The notes beneath the pieces were generated by a model. It did not search any database. It was given only the letters and a program-made list of their open reading frames with translations, and had not been told where the DNA came from. From Candidatus Woesearchaeota archaeon (GTDB lineage Archaea; Nanobdellota; Nanobdellia; Woesearchaeales; UBA10216), in NCBI GenBank assembly GCA_016188145.1, contig JACPIJ010000015.1, forward strand, positions 1-38,766: 38,766 nucleotides of DNA. The letters are read 5' to 3'. Position numbers and translations under genes: made by a program. How positions within the stretch are numbered: position 1 is the stretch's first letter; every line of letters starts with the position of its first letter. Shown one piece after another: positions 15,392 to 23,707 of the stretch.

Positions 15392-17023
15392 ATGACAACA
15401 GAGAAAACAGCAGAGATAGCAGCATCGCTGCACCGCTTGGAAAGGGCAGTGCTGCCCCATATCAGCAAGCTCAGTTCTGTGGAAGACGTAGTGGTGGCAG
15501 CAAGGATGCAGGAGGTAGAAGTTCTGCGTGCATTACAATGGCTCCAGAATAAGGGGCTTGCCAAGTTAACTGAGAAGATTGAGGAGATAATCCGGCTTGG
15601 CGAAAACGGCAAGAACTACGCGAAATCACTGTTGCCGGAAGCAAGATTCCTGAATTCTATTGCAAACAAACCACAAGCACTGGCTGAAATAAAAAAAGCG
15701 GCAAACCTCAGCGATGAGGAGATGGGCGCAAGCATTGGCGCACTAATGAGGATTAAAGCCATAGAACCTGTTGCGGCTGCGGCTGAAAAGACATTTAAAA
15801 TAACTGAAAGCGGAAGGCAGATTGCAAAATCAGGGCTTAGAGCACAACGATTCCTTTCCGGTCAAAATTTCCCGGTTGGCATCAATAACCTGTCAGGCGA
15901 GGAAAAGAACATTGTTACCGAGCTGAAAAAAAGGAAAGACGTAATAAAAGAAGATGTTGTAAAGAAAAGAACAGCATTCCTGACCGAGCTCGGAAAAGAA
16001 GTCCTGAAAAAAGCAGCCTCAGCAGCCGAGACGGTTGACAGGCTCACCCCGGAAATGCTGATTACTGGCAGGTGGAAGGAAGCAGCGTTCAGGAGCTATG
16101 ACCTTACTGCCCCTGTGCCAAGGGTATTCTTCGGGAAACTGCAGCCATACAGGGAGTTCCTTGAAGAGGTAAGGGAAAAGTTCGTTTCAATGGGCTTTGA
16201 GGAAATGACTGGCCCAATAGTTGAAAGCGAGTTCTGGAACATGGATGCCCTGTTCATGCCCCAGTTCCACTCGGCAAGGGATATTCACGACGTTTACTAC
16301 GTTAAAGAGCCGAAATACGCAACAGACTTGCCGCGGCAGTTGGTAAAAAAAGTAAAGGCCGCCCATGAAAACGGCTTTGGCACAGGAAGCAAGGGGTGGA
16401 GGTATGAGTTCAGCGAGGAGAAAACAGCTAGGCTCATAATGAGAAGCCAGACAACGGCCTGCAGCTCAAGGAAACTGGCTTCTACAGACCTGAAAATACC
16501 GGGGAAGTACTTTGCAATAGGCAGGTGCTTCAGGTACGATGTGATAGATACCAAGCACCTTGCGGACTTCAACCAGGTTGAAGGTATAGTTGTTGAGGAA
16601 AACCTAAGCCTGAGACACCTCATTGGCCTGCTCAAGCTCTTCGCAAAGGAATTCTGCAATACAGACAAAGTCAAAGTCGTGCCATCATACTTTCCATTCA
16701 CAGAGCCTTCAGCATCCCTTTATGCAAAGCATCCGGAGCTTGGATGGATGGAGCTGGGCGGGGCCGGGATTTTCAGGCCTGAAATGGTCAAGCCACTCGT
16801 AGGAAGCCATATGCAAATCGGACGAAGTCCGATTCAGCATCGGCAGCAGCCGATGCGTATCGACCCGAGGTCGATAGCACATTCCGCTTCCAGCGGAATT
16901 GTTCCCGTAATAGCGTGGGGGATTGGCATAGATAGAGTGGCAATGTTCAAGCTCGGGCTAAACGATATCCGGGAGCTGTTTAGCCATGACCTCAACTTTT
17001 TGAGGAACGCAAAGGTAGTCTAA
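15392..17023 (+). CDS. pheS: Phenylalanine--tRNA ligase alpha subunit, with in-frame hairpin cassette
   Basis: 543 residues. It charges tRNA-Phe with phenylalanine as an alpha2-beta2 enzyme with PheT. Residues 1-200 hold archaeal/eukaryotic-type winged-helix DNA/tRNA-binding repeats. The class II catalytic core follows: F-W-N-M-D-A-L-F-M-P-Q-F-H-S-A-R-D near 281, motif 2 A-I-G-R-C-F-R-Y-D near 375, and motif 3 G-I-G-I-D-R-V-A-M near 510. Homologues run almost directly from R-P-E-x-x-x-P-L-G to V-P-V-I-A-W-G. Here about 28-33 residues (about 475-502, Q-I-G-R-S-P-I-Q-H-R...H-S-A-S-S-G) are added, encoded exactly by four back-to-back perfect hairpins at 16816-16899. The reading frame is intact, so the enzyme is probably active. 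The start rests on a leaderless ATG. pheT follows after one base. Confidence 0.93.
   Translation: MTTEKTAEIAASLHRLERAVLPHISKLSSVEDVVVAARMQEVEVLRALQWLQNKGLAKLTEKIEEIIRLGENGKNYAKSLLPEARFLNSIANKPQALAEIKKAANLSDEEMGASIGALMRIKAIEPVAAAAEKTFKITESGRQIAKSGLRAQRFLSGQNFPVGINNLSGEEKNIVTELKKRKDVIKEDVVKKRTAFLTELGKEVLKKAASAAETVDRLTPEMLITGRWKEAAFRSYDLTAPVPRVFFGKLQPYREFLEEVREKFVSMGFEEMTGPIVESEFWNMDALFMPQFHSARDIHDVYYVKEPKYATDLPRQLVKKVKAAHENGFGTGSKGWRYEFSEEKTARLIMRSQTTACSSRKLASTDLKIPGKYFAIGRCFRYDVIDTKHLADFNQVEGIVVEENLSLRHLIGLLKLFAKEFCNTDKVKVVPSYFPFTEPSASLYAKHPELGWMELGGAGIFRPEMVKPLVGSHMQIGRSPIQHRQQPMRIDPRSIAHSASSGIVPVIAWGIGIDRVAMFKLGLNDIRELFSHDLNFLRNAKVV
16816..16899 (+). repeat. Four-hairpin cassette inside pheS
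   Basis: Four consecutive perfect hairpins. H1: AATCGGAC-GAA-GTCCGATT (16816-16834). H2: GCATCGGC-AGCA-GCCGATGC (16837-16856). H3: TATCGACC-CGA-GGTCGATA (16858-16876). H4: ATTCCGCT-TCC-AGCGGAAT (16881-16899). All have 8-base arms and 3-4 base loops. The length of 84 bases keeps the frame, with no stop. A diverged counterpart lies in rps17 at 28075-28147. Confidence 0.93.
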
Positions 17024-17024
17024 A

Positions 17025-18659
17025 ATGCCAACAATCACGTTTTCATTCAAGGACTTCCAGCAGCTGCTGGGAAAGAAGCTGACAGTGCCAGAATTTGAGG
17101 ACCTGCTTGTCCTTTACGCAAAAGCAGAAGTTGAAAAGTATGACAAGGCATCCGATGAAGTCACATTAAAGCTCGACGACACTAACCTTCCCTATCTTTG
17201 GTGCCCTGAGGGGCTGGCCAGGTTCTTCAGGGGAATGCTGGGTATTTCTAAGGGAATGCAAAAGTTCAAGGCAAAAAGCAGCGGCTATAAGGTAACTGTT
17301 GAGGATTCTGTAAAAGCTGTAAGGCCATTCATCACCGCCTTCGTCGCAAAAGGGAGGAAGATTGACGATTACCTGCTAAAGCAGCTTATCCAAATACAGG
17401 AAAAGTTCTGCGAAAGCTACGGCAGAAGAAGGCAAAAAACATCAATAGGCCTGTACGCATACGGCAAGATAAGCTTCCCTGTGCATTACAGGGCGGTAGA
17501 GCCAAGCTCTGCAAAATTTGTCCCGCTTGGCTTTGACCACCCAATGGATTTGAACCAGGTACTCAAGATGCATCCCAAAGGCCAGCAGTATGCTTGGATA
17601 CTAAAAGGCGCTTCGAAATACCCCCTCCTGCAAGATAACAAGGGAGAAATCCTCAGCTTCCCGCCAATAATAAACTCAAGCACAACCGGAAGGCTCAAAA
17701 CTGGCGACAGCGAGCTGCTCTTCGAGGCAACAGGCACAGACGAGGAATCGGTCAGCCTTGCGGCAAGCATCTTCGCCCACAACCTTGCGGAAAGAGGCTT
17801 CGAAATATTTTCGGCAACCATTTCGTACAAAGCGAAATCGGAAACCACCCCCTCGGGAAAGACATTGAAAATAAGCATAACGCCCGAATTCATTGAGAAA
17901 GTAACCGGCCTCAAGCTAAGCGCAGCCGAAGCCAGGCAACTGCTTGCCAAGGCAGGCTACGAATGTGCAGGCAACCAGGCCATTGTGCCGGATTACCGGG
18001 CCGACATAATGCATTCTGTTGATGTTGCTGAGGATGTTGCGATAGCGTTTGGCTACGATAACATAAAGGACGAGCCGCTAAAAAGCTACACGATAGGAAT
18101 GCCCCTTGCTGCGGTGCAAAAGGTAAACAATCTCAGGAAAGCTGTAGTTGCAATGGGCTTTCAGGAGATATTCAGCCACATACTCACCGATAAGAGCTCA
18201 CTGATTGGAAGTGCCGAGATTATTGAACTGGAAAATTACATGTCAGAGACGTATTCAGCCGTGAGAAACTCATTGCTGCCGCAACTGCTTGACGTGCTTT
18301 CAAGGAACAAGCACACAGACTACCCGCAGAAGGTGTTTGAAGAAGGGACTGTTTCAGCACGCAATGGCAGCAAAATAATGGAATGGCACTCACTCGCACT
18401 GGTTTCTGCCCATTCAAAGGCAGACTTTACCGAGCAAAAGCAGCACCTCTCGGCAATTCTCGGCTCATTAGGAGCCCAGTTCGCAATCAAGCCGACAGAG
18501 CACGCTGCTTTCATAAAAGGAAGGGCAGGCAGCATTATAGTTGATAATGAGACTATCGGCGTTATTGGGGAAATCAGCCCGGCAGTCCTAAGCAAGTTTG
18601 GAATCGAGATGCCTGCAACGGCACTTGAGCTGAACCTGAACTTACTGTTCCAGCAATAA
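17025..18659 (+). CDS. pheT: Phenylalanine--tRNA ligase beta subunit
   Basis: 544 residues, the usual archaeal length. It partners PheS; the beta subunit carries the B3/B4 editing domain that removes mischarged tyrosine and the B5 and pseudo-catalytic folds. Visible: the B3/B4 region around residues 90-240 (A-V-R-P-F-I-T-A-F-V), and the B5 domain near 285-345 with the hallmark V-P-D-Y-R-A-D-I-M-H-S-V-D-V-A-E-D-V-A-I then G-Y-D-N-I. The catalytic-like domain follows to the C-terminus. The start is one base after the pheS stop, so the two are transcribed together and probably translationally coupled. It is convergent with the EMC3-like gene, one base apart. Confidence 0.93.
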   Translation: MPTITFSFKDFQQLLGKKLTVPEFEDLLVLYAKAEVEKYDKASDEVTLKLDDTNLPYLWCPEGLARFFRGMLGISKGMQKFKAKSSGYKVTVEDSVKAVRPFITAFVAKGRKIDDYLLKQLIQIQEKFCESYGRRRQKTSIGLYAYGKISFPVHYRAVEPSSAKFVPLGFDHPMDLNQVLKMHPKGQQYAWILKGASKYPLLQDNKGEILSFPPIINSSTTGRLKTGDSELLFEATGTDEESVSLAASIFAHNLAERGFEIFSATISYKAKSETTPSGKTLKISITPEFIEKVTGLKLSAAEARQLLAKAGYECAGNQAIVPDYRADIMHSVDVAEDVAIAFGYDNIKDEPLKSYTIGMPLAAVQKVNNLRKAVVAMGFQEIFSHILTDKSSLIGSAEIIELENYMSETYSAVRNSLLPQLLDVLSRNKHTDYPQKVFEEGTVSARNGSKIMEWHSLALVSAHSKADFTEQKQHLSAILGSLGAQFAIKPTEHAAFIKGRAGSIIVDNETIGVIGEISPAVLSKFGIEMPATALELNLNLLFQQ

Positions 18660-18660
18660 A

Positions 18661-19431
18661 TCAATAGATTTTAAGCCACTTTCTAAGCAGCATTGAGGCT
18701 ATAATTGAAAATATGATGTAAGTCGCAAGCCAGCCGGGCTTCCACCCAAGCAATGCGACTTCTCCAAATGGCTGCAGCGGCTTCAGGCCTATGACAACCC
18801 TTTCAACCCTGCTATCCTTCTTTATGCCCTTTGACTTTGCAAGGATTGGGCTTTCGTACCCGAACTTGTCCGTCACAATAACGTTCTGCGCGTAAAGCTC
18901 ATCCCCGAAGCTGTAGCTCAGCCTGTAGGCGCCTTCATTTTCCCCTTTCAATCTCCATATGGCCTTTCCATCTTTTATCTCCTGAACAGGTTCCGTAAGT
19001 ATGTTCAGGCCTTCTGTACCTTCTGTTGCTGCAATTGTAATGTTTCCTTCTGTTCCTGGAACAAAATAAGCCGTTGCCGTGAACTCCTCCCCAGGCATCA
19101 GCGGGCTGTATGCCAAATGTGCCTGCATCCATCCGAAAAGCAGAAACAAGGGTATTATTGTTACAATCATGGACTTCCATGAGGAATTCATCTGCTGCAT
19201 GGACTTCTTCATCATCTCCTTCTGAAGCTGCGCAGCCCTTCCAGGCTCTTTTGTTGAGCGAATCTCAGCCTGCATGCTTTTAACTTCGTCCTTTATTCCC
19301 TTCATCAGCTTCTGGTTTGTCGTGTACTTGTAAATCACTGTCGTAACTACTGATACGGCTATCGAAATTACAAGTATGGCTGCAAGAGGGGGCAGGTTCA
19401 GGATAATATTCAAAAAATCAAGCAAACCCAT
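18661..19431 (-). CDS. EMC3/TMCO1-like membrane insertase of the Oxa1 superfamily (DUF106), with an extra beta domain
   Basis: 256 residues. The N-terminal helix, the basic cytoplasmic coiled-coil stretch (K-L-M-K-G-I-K-D-E-V-K-S-M-Q-A-E-I then K-E-M-M-K-K-S-M-Q-Q-M-N) and the following hydrophobic pair match the archaeal DUF106 family, relatives of YidC/Oxa1/Get1/EMC3 that help insert membrane proteins. The C-terminal helix (G-W-K-P-G-W-L-A-T-Y-I-I-F-S) also fits. Between helices 2 and 3, about 100 residues form a beta-rich segment (about 112-225; F-T-A-T-A-Y-F-V-P-G, A-Y-R-L-S-Y-S-F-G) that typical members lack or have much shorter. SD GGGTGA 7 bases before the ATG. It lies directly after secY, as often in archaea, but without adk between. 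Confidence 0.82.
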   Translation of the reverse strand: MGLLDFLNIILNLPPLAAILVISIAVSVVTTVIYKYTTNQKLMKGIKDEVKSMQAEIRSTKEPGRAAQLQKEMMKKSMQQMNSSWKSMIVTIIPLFLLFGWMQAHLAYSPLMPGEEFTATAYFVPGTEGNITIAATEGTEGLNILTEPVQEIKDGKAIWRLKGENEGAYRLSYSFGDELYAQNVIVTDKFGYESPILAKSKGIKKDSRVERVVIGLKPLQPFGEVALLGWKPGWLATYIIFSIIASMLLRKWLKIY

Positions 19432-19458
19432 TTTTTAGTCACCCATTTTACAATTCAG

Positions 19459-20838
19459 CTACTGTATGAATTTCCTCAGCATCGGATTCATGTCCACAGC
19501 GTGCTGCTGGGCAATCTCCTCATAAAGCTTGTAGACAATCATGACTGTCAGGAGCAGGCCGGTTCCTGAGGTGAGCGCCCCCATCACGTCCGCGAAGGCG
19601 GCGAGAAAGCCAACAGTTATCGCCCCCATCACTGTCAGGGCAGGTATGTATCTGTCAAGGAGGCTCTCGACAACCCTCTCATCCCTCCTGAAACCCGGAA
19701 TCTGCAAGCCAGAGGACATTATCTGCTTTGCCTGGCTTCTTGCGTCCATTCCTGCTGTCTTTACCCAGAACAGTGAGAAAAGTATGGACCCTGCTATCAT
19801 CACAAGCGTGAAAAACAGGGCTCGAGGAATAATCTCTGCAACAACAATGTTCCCTGTTGCCAGGTTATTGACAATGTTAACCGGGCTTATCAGCGAAACA
19901 AAGCCCGTAGACCCGCCGCCAGGGTCGTATGTTCCCAGGAAGGTAAAACCCTTGCTTTGCATAAGCCTGGCCCAGAGCTGTATGTTTGCCATCAGCGCAG
20001 CAGTAAGTATGACTGGGATGTTGCTTGTATATATGAATGCCAGTGGCCAGCGTATGCCATGGCCCCTTATCCTGCCAAACGAAAGTGGAAGCTCGACCTT
20101 CATTGACTGGGCATAAACTGCTATTATGAAAACCAGAAGCGTTGTGCCTATGACAAGCAGGTTTGCCAAAACCTCGCCAAAATCGCCCTGGACGAAAAAA
20201 TAAAACATCGCCAGCAGCGCGCCAACCGGGGCTTCCCCAGAAGCAAATGCCAGGCCCCCTGACGAGCTTAACGGGCTGAGCAGCCTTATAATAATCTCCT
20301 TTGAGACGCCAGCGGCTATGAACAGGCTCACGCCTGAGCCAAAGCCCCACTTGCTTACAACTTCATCCATGAGAAGTATAAGAAGCCCGCCTATGATGAG
20401 CTGAAGCACAAGGGAAAGGCTGCTGCCGTCAGGACCCGGGGCCAAGCCGCCTGTGTAGACGTACACCGCAGCTTCAAAAACAACGAATGCCATTGCCAAG
20501 GCTTTCTGGACGCCCTGGAAAAGCCTCTTGCCATCGGGGGTTGTGAGGTCAAACTTGAAAACGCCAGAGCCGTTAAGAAGCTGCAGCAAAATAGAAGCAG
20601 TAACTATCGGGCCAATGCCCAGCGATATGATTGAGCCGAATTCCGCCCCAAGTATGATTGACAGGAACTGGAACTGGGCCAAGGAATTTTCCCCAAGACC
20701 AAGAAGCGGTATCAGGCCCAACGCGAAAAAAAGCAGGAGGACTATACCTGTCCACTTTAGCTTTTCCTTGAATGGCAGCCTGCGCTCGGCAGGGCCTGCC
20801 ACTTCAGGCAGATTGAGCAGAATGTCCTTGAAACCCAT
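19459..20838 (-). CDS. secY: Protein translocase subunit SecY (Sec61 alpha)
   Basis: 459 residues with about ten hydrophobic helices, forming the protein-conducting channel for secretion and membrane insertion. Recognisable SecY stretches: an early cytoplasmic P-F-K-E-K-L-K-W-T-G, the plug region G-L-G-E-N-S-L-A-Q-F-Q, helix 2 with G-S-I-I-S-L-G-I-G-P-I-V-T-A-S, and a C-terminal R-R-D-E-R-V-V-E-S-L-L-D-R-Y-I-P loop. The ATG abuts the stop codon of rpl15 and is preceded by GAGGG. The usual last position of the spc operon is kept. Its partner Sec61 beta is at 35862-36014; SecE is not in the window. Confidence 0.95.
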   Translation of the reverse strand: MGFKDILLNLPEVAGPAERRLPFKEKLKWTGIVLLLFFALGLIPLLGLGENSLAQFQFLSIILGAEFGSIISLGIGPIVTASILLQLLNGSGVFKFDLTTPDGKRLFQGVQKALAMAFVVFEAAVYVYTGGLAPGPDGSSLSLVLQLIIGGLLILLMDEVVSKWGFGSGVSLFIAAGVSKEIIIRLLSPLSSSGGLAFASGEAPVGALLAMFYFFVQGDFGEVLANLLVIGTTLLVFIIAVYAQSMKVELPLSFGRIRGHGIRWPLAFIYTSNIPVILTAALMANIQLWARLMQSKGFTFLGTYDPGGGSTGFVSLISPVNIVNNLATGNIVVAEIIPRALFFTLVMIAGSILFSLFWVKTAGMDARSQAKQIMSSGLQIPGFRRDERVVESLLDRYIPALTVMGAITVGFLAAFADVMGALTSGTGLLLTVMIVYKLYEEIAQQHAVDMNPMLRKFIQ

Positions 20839-21303
20839 TTATTTTCCCTCACGCTTCCCTTGCTCATTTACGATGACCTGCCCGCCGGCAGCCTTCACAG
20901 CTTCGGCAGCGCTGGCAGAGGCATAATTTGCGGTTATCACAAGCTTCTTCGTAACCTTTCCTTTCCCAAGGAGCTTGCCAAAACCCAGTTCACCTATGTC
21001 AATGATATAAGCGCCATTATCCTGCGTGGCAACTTTCCGGGCAGCAAGCCTTTCAGCATTCTCGTCAATGAAACCCACGTTAACAGATACAGGGCCCCTT
21101 TTGCTTCCTTTGCGGACAAAGCCGTGCTTGCCGAAATACTCTTCTGCCCAGATTGACGGCTTTATAGCGTCAGACCTTTTCCCGGTTCCGGCCATGCCCT
21201 TCCCGCCGCGGTTGCCTGATCCCCTATGCTTCTTCTTGCTCCCCCAACCGTGCGTATGGCTGCCGCGCTGCTTCGTGTCCTTCTTTCGCTTGTTTACCGT
21301 CAT
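20839..21303 (-). CDS. rpl15: Ribosomal protein uL15 (L15P)
   Basis: 154 residues. The basic Gly-rich N-terminus (T-H-G-W-G-S-K-K-K-H-R-G-S-G-N-R-G-G-K-G) is diagnostic of uL15, and the C-terminal half keeps the globular fold, ending V-K-A-A-G-G-Q-V-I. It stabilises domain II of 23S rRNA late in large-subunit assembly. GGTGA lies 6-10 bases before the ATG. The stop abuts the secY start. Confidence 0.93.
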   Translation of the reverse strand: MTVNKRKKDTKQRGSHTHGWGSKKKHRGSGNRGGKGMAGTGKRSDAIKPSIWAEEYFGKHGFVRKGSKRGPVSVNVGFIDENAERLAARKVATQDNGAYIIDIGELGFGKLLGKGKVTKKLVITANYASASAAEAVKAAGGQVIVNEQGKREGK

Positions 21304-21328
21304 GGCTTTTCACCAAAAGCATATCCCT

Positions 21329-21790
21329 TTAAATCATCCTCTTTATCAAATCGTTAATCTTTTCTCCCCTGCTTCCAAGCGCACCGGATTTTGAAAAGGC
21401 TGCCTTAATGCCCCTCCTTCCCAGGCCGCCCTTCGGAGGGCCGAGCCTGAAATACCGCTTGTATATTTTGCCATTAAAGCCGGCAGTTTTCCCGTTAGCA
21501 TTGGCACCACTGCTTGCTGCACTTTCACCGCGCTTTTCCACCAGCAGCCTCAATGTTTCAGCGTCAATCTGCCCCCACGTAACATAGTCCTTTGCCTTCC
21601 TGAGCATTCCCAAAATAACAGGGCTTTCACCAACTATCACGCAATTATTTATGCGCTGCAGGTTGAGGTGGGTGAGCGTGTCCTCAACATCCGCCCTTAT
21701 GCCTGTCCTTCCCCTGAGCCGTATTACAGCAAACTGCTTCCCACTTTTCATATTTGCATCACTTGCCTTCACTCGCTCTTGTTGCTTCAC
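21329..21790 (-). CDS. rpl30: Ribosomal protein uL30 (L30P)
   Basis: 153 residues from a GTG that overlaps the rpsE stop by four bases; an internal ATG at 21751 (M-K-S-G-K-Q-F-A-V-I-R-L-R) is the alternative and would give 140 residues. The core R-G-R-T-G-I-R-A-D-V-E-D-T-L-T-H-L-N-L and the long archaeal C-terminal extension with F-R-L-G-P-P-K-G-G-L-G-R-R-G-I-K identify it. A Ser/Ala/Gly-rich insertion (E-S-A-A-S-S-G-A-N-A-N) is seen near residue 105. Large-subunit protein near 5S rRNA. Confidence 0.92.
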   Translation of the reverse strand: MKQQERVKASDANMKSGKQFAVIRLRGRTGIRADVEDTLTHLNLQRINNCVIVGESPVILGMLRKAKDYVTWGQIDAETLRLLVEKRGESAASSGANANGKTAGFNGKIYKRYFRLGPPKGGLGRRGIKAAFSKSGALGSRGEKINDLIKRMI

Positions 21791-22563
21791 TTTTCTGTCA
21801 CTCCCTCTTTGATGCCCAGGCTTTCAGCGTTCCCTGCCTGCACCTTTCGCTCTCCGAGCTTTTTCAGGGCTTCAAAACAGGCTGATGCAAGATTAATCGT
21901 AGTTCTCGTCTGCCCAAATGTCTTGCTCCACACGTCCTTTATTCCGGCAAGGGTTAAAACCTTCCTGCACTCCCCAGCCACTCTCAGCCCAGCGCCTTTT
22001 GGAGCCGACATAAGCTCTATAATGACCGAACCGCACTTGCCCTTGGCATTAAATGGTATGGTGTGAGGGGTTTTGCAGCCGCATTGCCAGCTTCCGCAGC
22101 CCCGCCTTATCTTTATGATGTTAAGCTTTGCATTCCTGAGCGCTTTTTCCCTTGATAAGACTGTTTCCTTGGACTTTCCGTAGCCAATCCCAACATAGCC
22201 GTTCTTGTTGCCAACAACGGCCATTGTCCCAAAGCTTGGCTTGTTGCCCTCTGCTGTTTTCTTCTGCGTCTGCTTGAAGGCCCTTCTTTGCCCCCCGCCG
22301 AACTTGCCCTTTGACTGGCCAATCAGCAGCAAATCGCTGCCTAGGTCTGGGAGCAGTGCATCAACAATCTCAGCTTCCAGTATTCTCTGGCCGGAATCAA
22401 GTATCTGGTCGATAGAGATTATCTCACCACCCTTGACTTTCCTGCCCAGCTCAGTCTTTGGGGCCCACGAGTCAAGGGCGGTTTTCTTCAGCTCCTGTTT
22501 TGCAGCAAGCTTTCGCTCTTCCAAAACCCCCGCTGCCTTAACAGCTTTATCAGGCTCTGCCAT
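21787..22563 (-). CDS. rps5: Ribosomal protein uS5 (S5P)
   Basis: 258 residues. The KH-like dsRBD segment (W-A-P-K-T-E-L-G-R-K-V-K, later T-M-A-V-V-G-N-K-N-G-Y-V-G-I-G-Y-G-K) and the A-P-K-G-A-G-L-R-V-A loop are typical. It is a small-subunit decoding-fidelity protein at the mRNA entry channel. I choose the ATG at 22563 because AGGAGTGA sits 5 bases upstream; a GTG at 22590 is less likely. It overlaps the rpl18 end by 14 bases. Confidence 0.93.
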   Translation of the reverse strand: MAEPDKAVKAAGVLEERKLAAKQELKKTALDSWAPKTELGRKVKGGEIISIDQILDSGQRILEAEIVDALLPDLGSDLLLIGQSKGKFGGGQRRAFKQTQKKTAEGNKPSFGTMAVVGNKNGYVGIGYGKSKETVLSREKALRNAKLNIIKIRRGCGSWQCGCKTPHTIPFNAKGKCGSVIIELMSAPKGAGLRVAGECRKVLTLAGIKDVWSKTFGQTRTTINLASACFEALKKLGERKVQAGNAESLGIKEGVTEK

Positions 22564-23155
22564 CTTTTTCACTCCTATCAACTTTTTCACCTATCCCATC
22601 CACCCATTGCCCGCCTGCTATCCGGGCCTTAAGCTTCTCGAAGTCGTCTGCAATCCTTACTGCAGCAGGACCGGCTTTTGAAAACTGGCCATGCTTCGCA
22701 TTCTTCGCGTAACTGGCTATGAGAGAGCCTGAAATCGCATCAGCTTTCGGCACAATCTCATTAGCCACCGACAGTTCCAATCCGGCATCCTTCGCGCCTT
22801 TTATTGCAGCAAAGATCTTCCCGCCTTTGGTTATGCTTTGCACGCCAGTGTCAGGCACAGCCTGCCTTATTTTTGCGGCAAGCGCCATTTTGCCGATGAG
22901 CAGGCCTGCAAGGTAAGCTGCAGGGATATTTTTGTAGCTGTGCTTCCAGCCAAGCCTCTCCAGCATATCGGACGTTATCGTCAGCCTCACCTTGTCGCCT
23001 GCCGCGTCAAAATCAACCACCTGGAGGATAACCATCGTCAGAGTTTTCCTCACAACAAGCCTTGGCAGGCCTGACTTGAGAAGGGCAAGCCTTTTCCTGT
23101 AGTTCGTCCTTCCGGAAAGCTTCCTTGCAAACGGCACAGCAATCACGCTTTTCAT
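22550..23155 (-). CDS. rpl18: Ribosomal protein uL18 (L18P)
   Basis: 201 residues, archaeal/eukaryotic (L5e-like) length. N-terminal F-A-R-K-L-S-G-R-T-N-Y-R-K-R-L-A-L-L-K-S is the conserved 5S rRNA-binding start, followed by G-W-K-H-S-Y-K-N-I-P-A-A-Y-L-A-G and the C-terminal region. It anchors 5S rRNA to the large subunit. ATGA overlap with the rpl19e stop implies translational coupling. Confidence 0.93.
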   Translation of the reverse strand: MKSVIAVPFARKLSGRTNYRKRLALLKSGLPRLVVRKTLTMVILQVVDFDAAGDKVRLTITSDMLERLGWKHSYKNIPAAYLAGLLIGKMALAAKIRQAVPDTGVQSITKGGKIFAAIKGAKDAGLELSVANEIVPKADAISGSLIASYAKNAKHGQFSKAGPAAVRIADDFEKLKARIAGGQWVDGIGEKVDRSEKDGRA

Positions 23156-23673
23156 GCGTTACCACCAACGGGATTTTCCGGTTTATTTTTCTGCTGTTGC
23201 TGCATCTGCGGCTGCGATGCCGGCTTTGCCTTCAAAATCCCCTTTTCCGCAAGGTAAAGCTCCATGTGCCGCCTGCTCCTGAAAAACCCGCCCTTGATTT
23301 TCCTATACAGCTCTGAAAATTCCCCGCCGCTAATCCTGTCCTCTGCCCTGAAGCGCTTCAGATAGCTTCTCAGCAGCCTCACCTTATTAACCCAAACGGT
23401 CTTTCTCACTGTTCTGGCGCCGGCGGCGCCTTTCCTGCTGCCGTAGCCCTTCCTCCTATTCTTCCTTTTCTGCTTCTGCGCGAACCTGGTTCTCGCACCG
23501 GATATGCCCCTAACCGGAAGCTTTCTTATAGCGCCCTGGTCTATAAGCGCCCTCAAGTCAGATTTTGTGATAGCCTCCTTTATCTCGGCTAGCCGCCCTG
23601 TATCAAAAACTACCCTGCCCTTTGAGCACCCAAGGATTCCAGCTGCCAGCCGTTTCTGAACACCAAGCATCAT
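23152..23673 (-). CDS. rpl19e: Ribosomal protein eL19 (L19e)
   Basis: 173 residues. Highly basic with the L19e pattern: Q-K-R-L-A-A-G-I-L-G-C-S-K-G-R-V, the arginine-rich hinge K-Q-K-R-K-N-R-R-K-G-Y-G-S-R-K-G, and the C-terminal helix ending in a Gln/Lys-rich tail. An archaeal/eukaryotic large-subunit protein near the peptide exit side. I start at ATG 23673, with GGTGTGA 6 bases upstream; a TTG two codons earlier is possible. Confidence 0.92.
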   Translation of the reverse strand: MMLGVQKRLAAGILGCSKGRVVFDTGRLAEIKEAITKSDLRALIDQGAIRKLPVRGISGARTRFAQKQKRKNRRKGYGSRKGAAGARTVRKTVWVNKVRLLRSYLKRFRAEDRISGGEFSELYRKIKGGFFRSRRHMELYLAEKGILKAKPASQPQMQQQQKNKPENPVGGNA

Positions 23674-23707
23674 TTTCAATCACACCAGTCATTCATAAAT
23701 CACAAGT

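Noticed and set aside
16816-16899. Rho-independent-like terminator array in pheS
   Set aside because: The hairpins have no U tract, lie inside an intact coding frame, and are followed by conserved motif 3.
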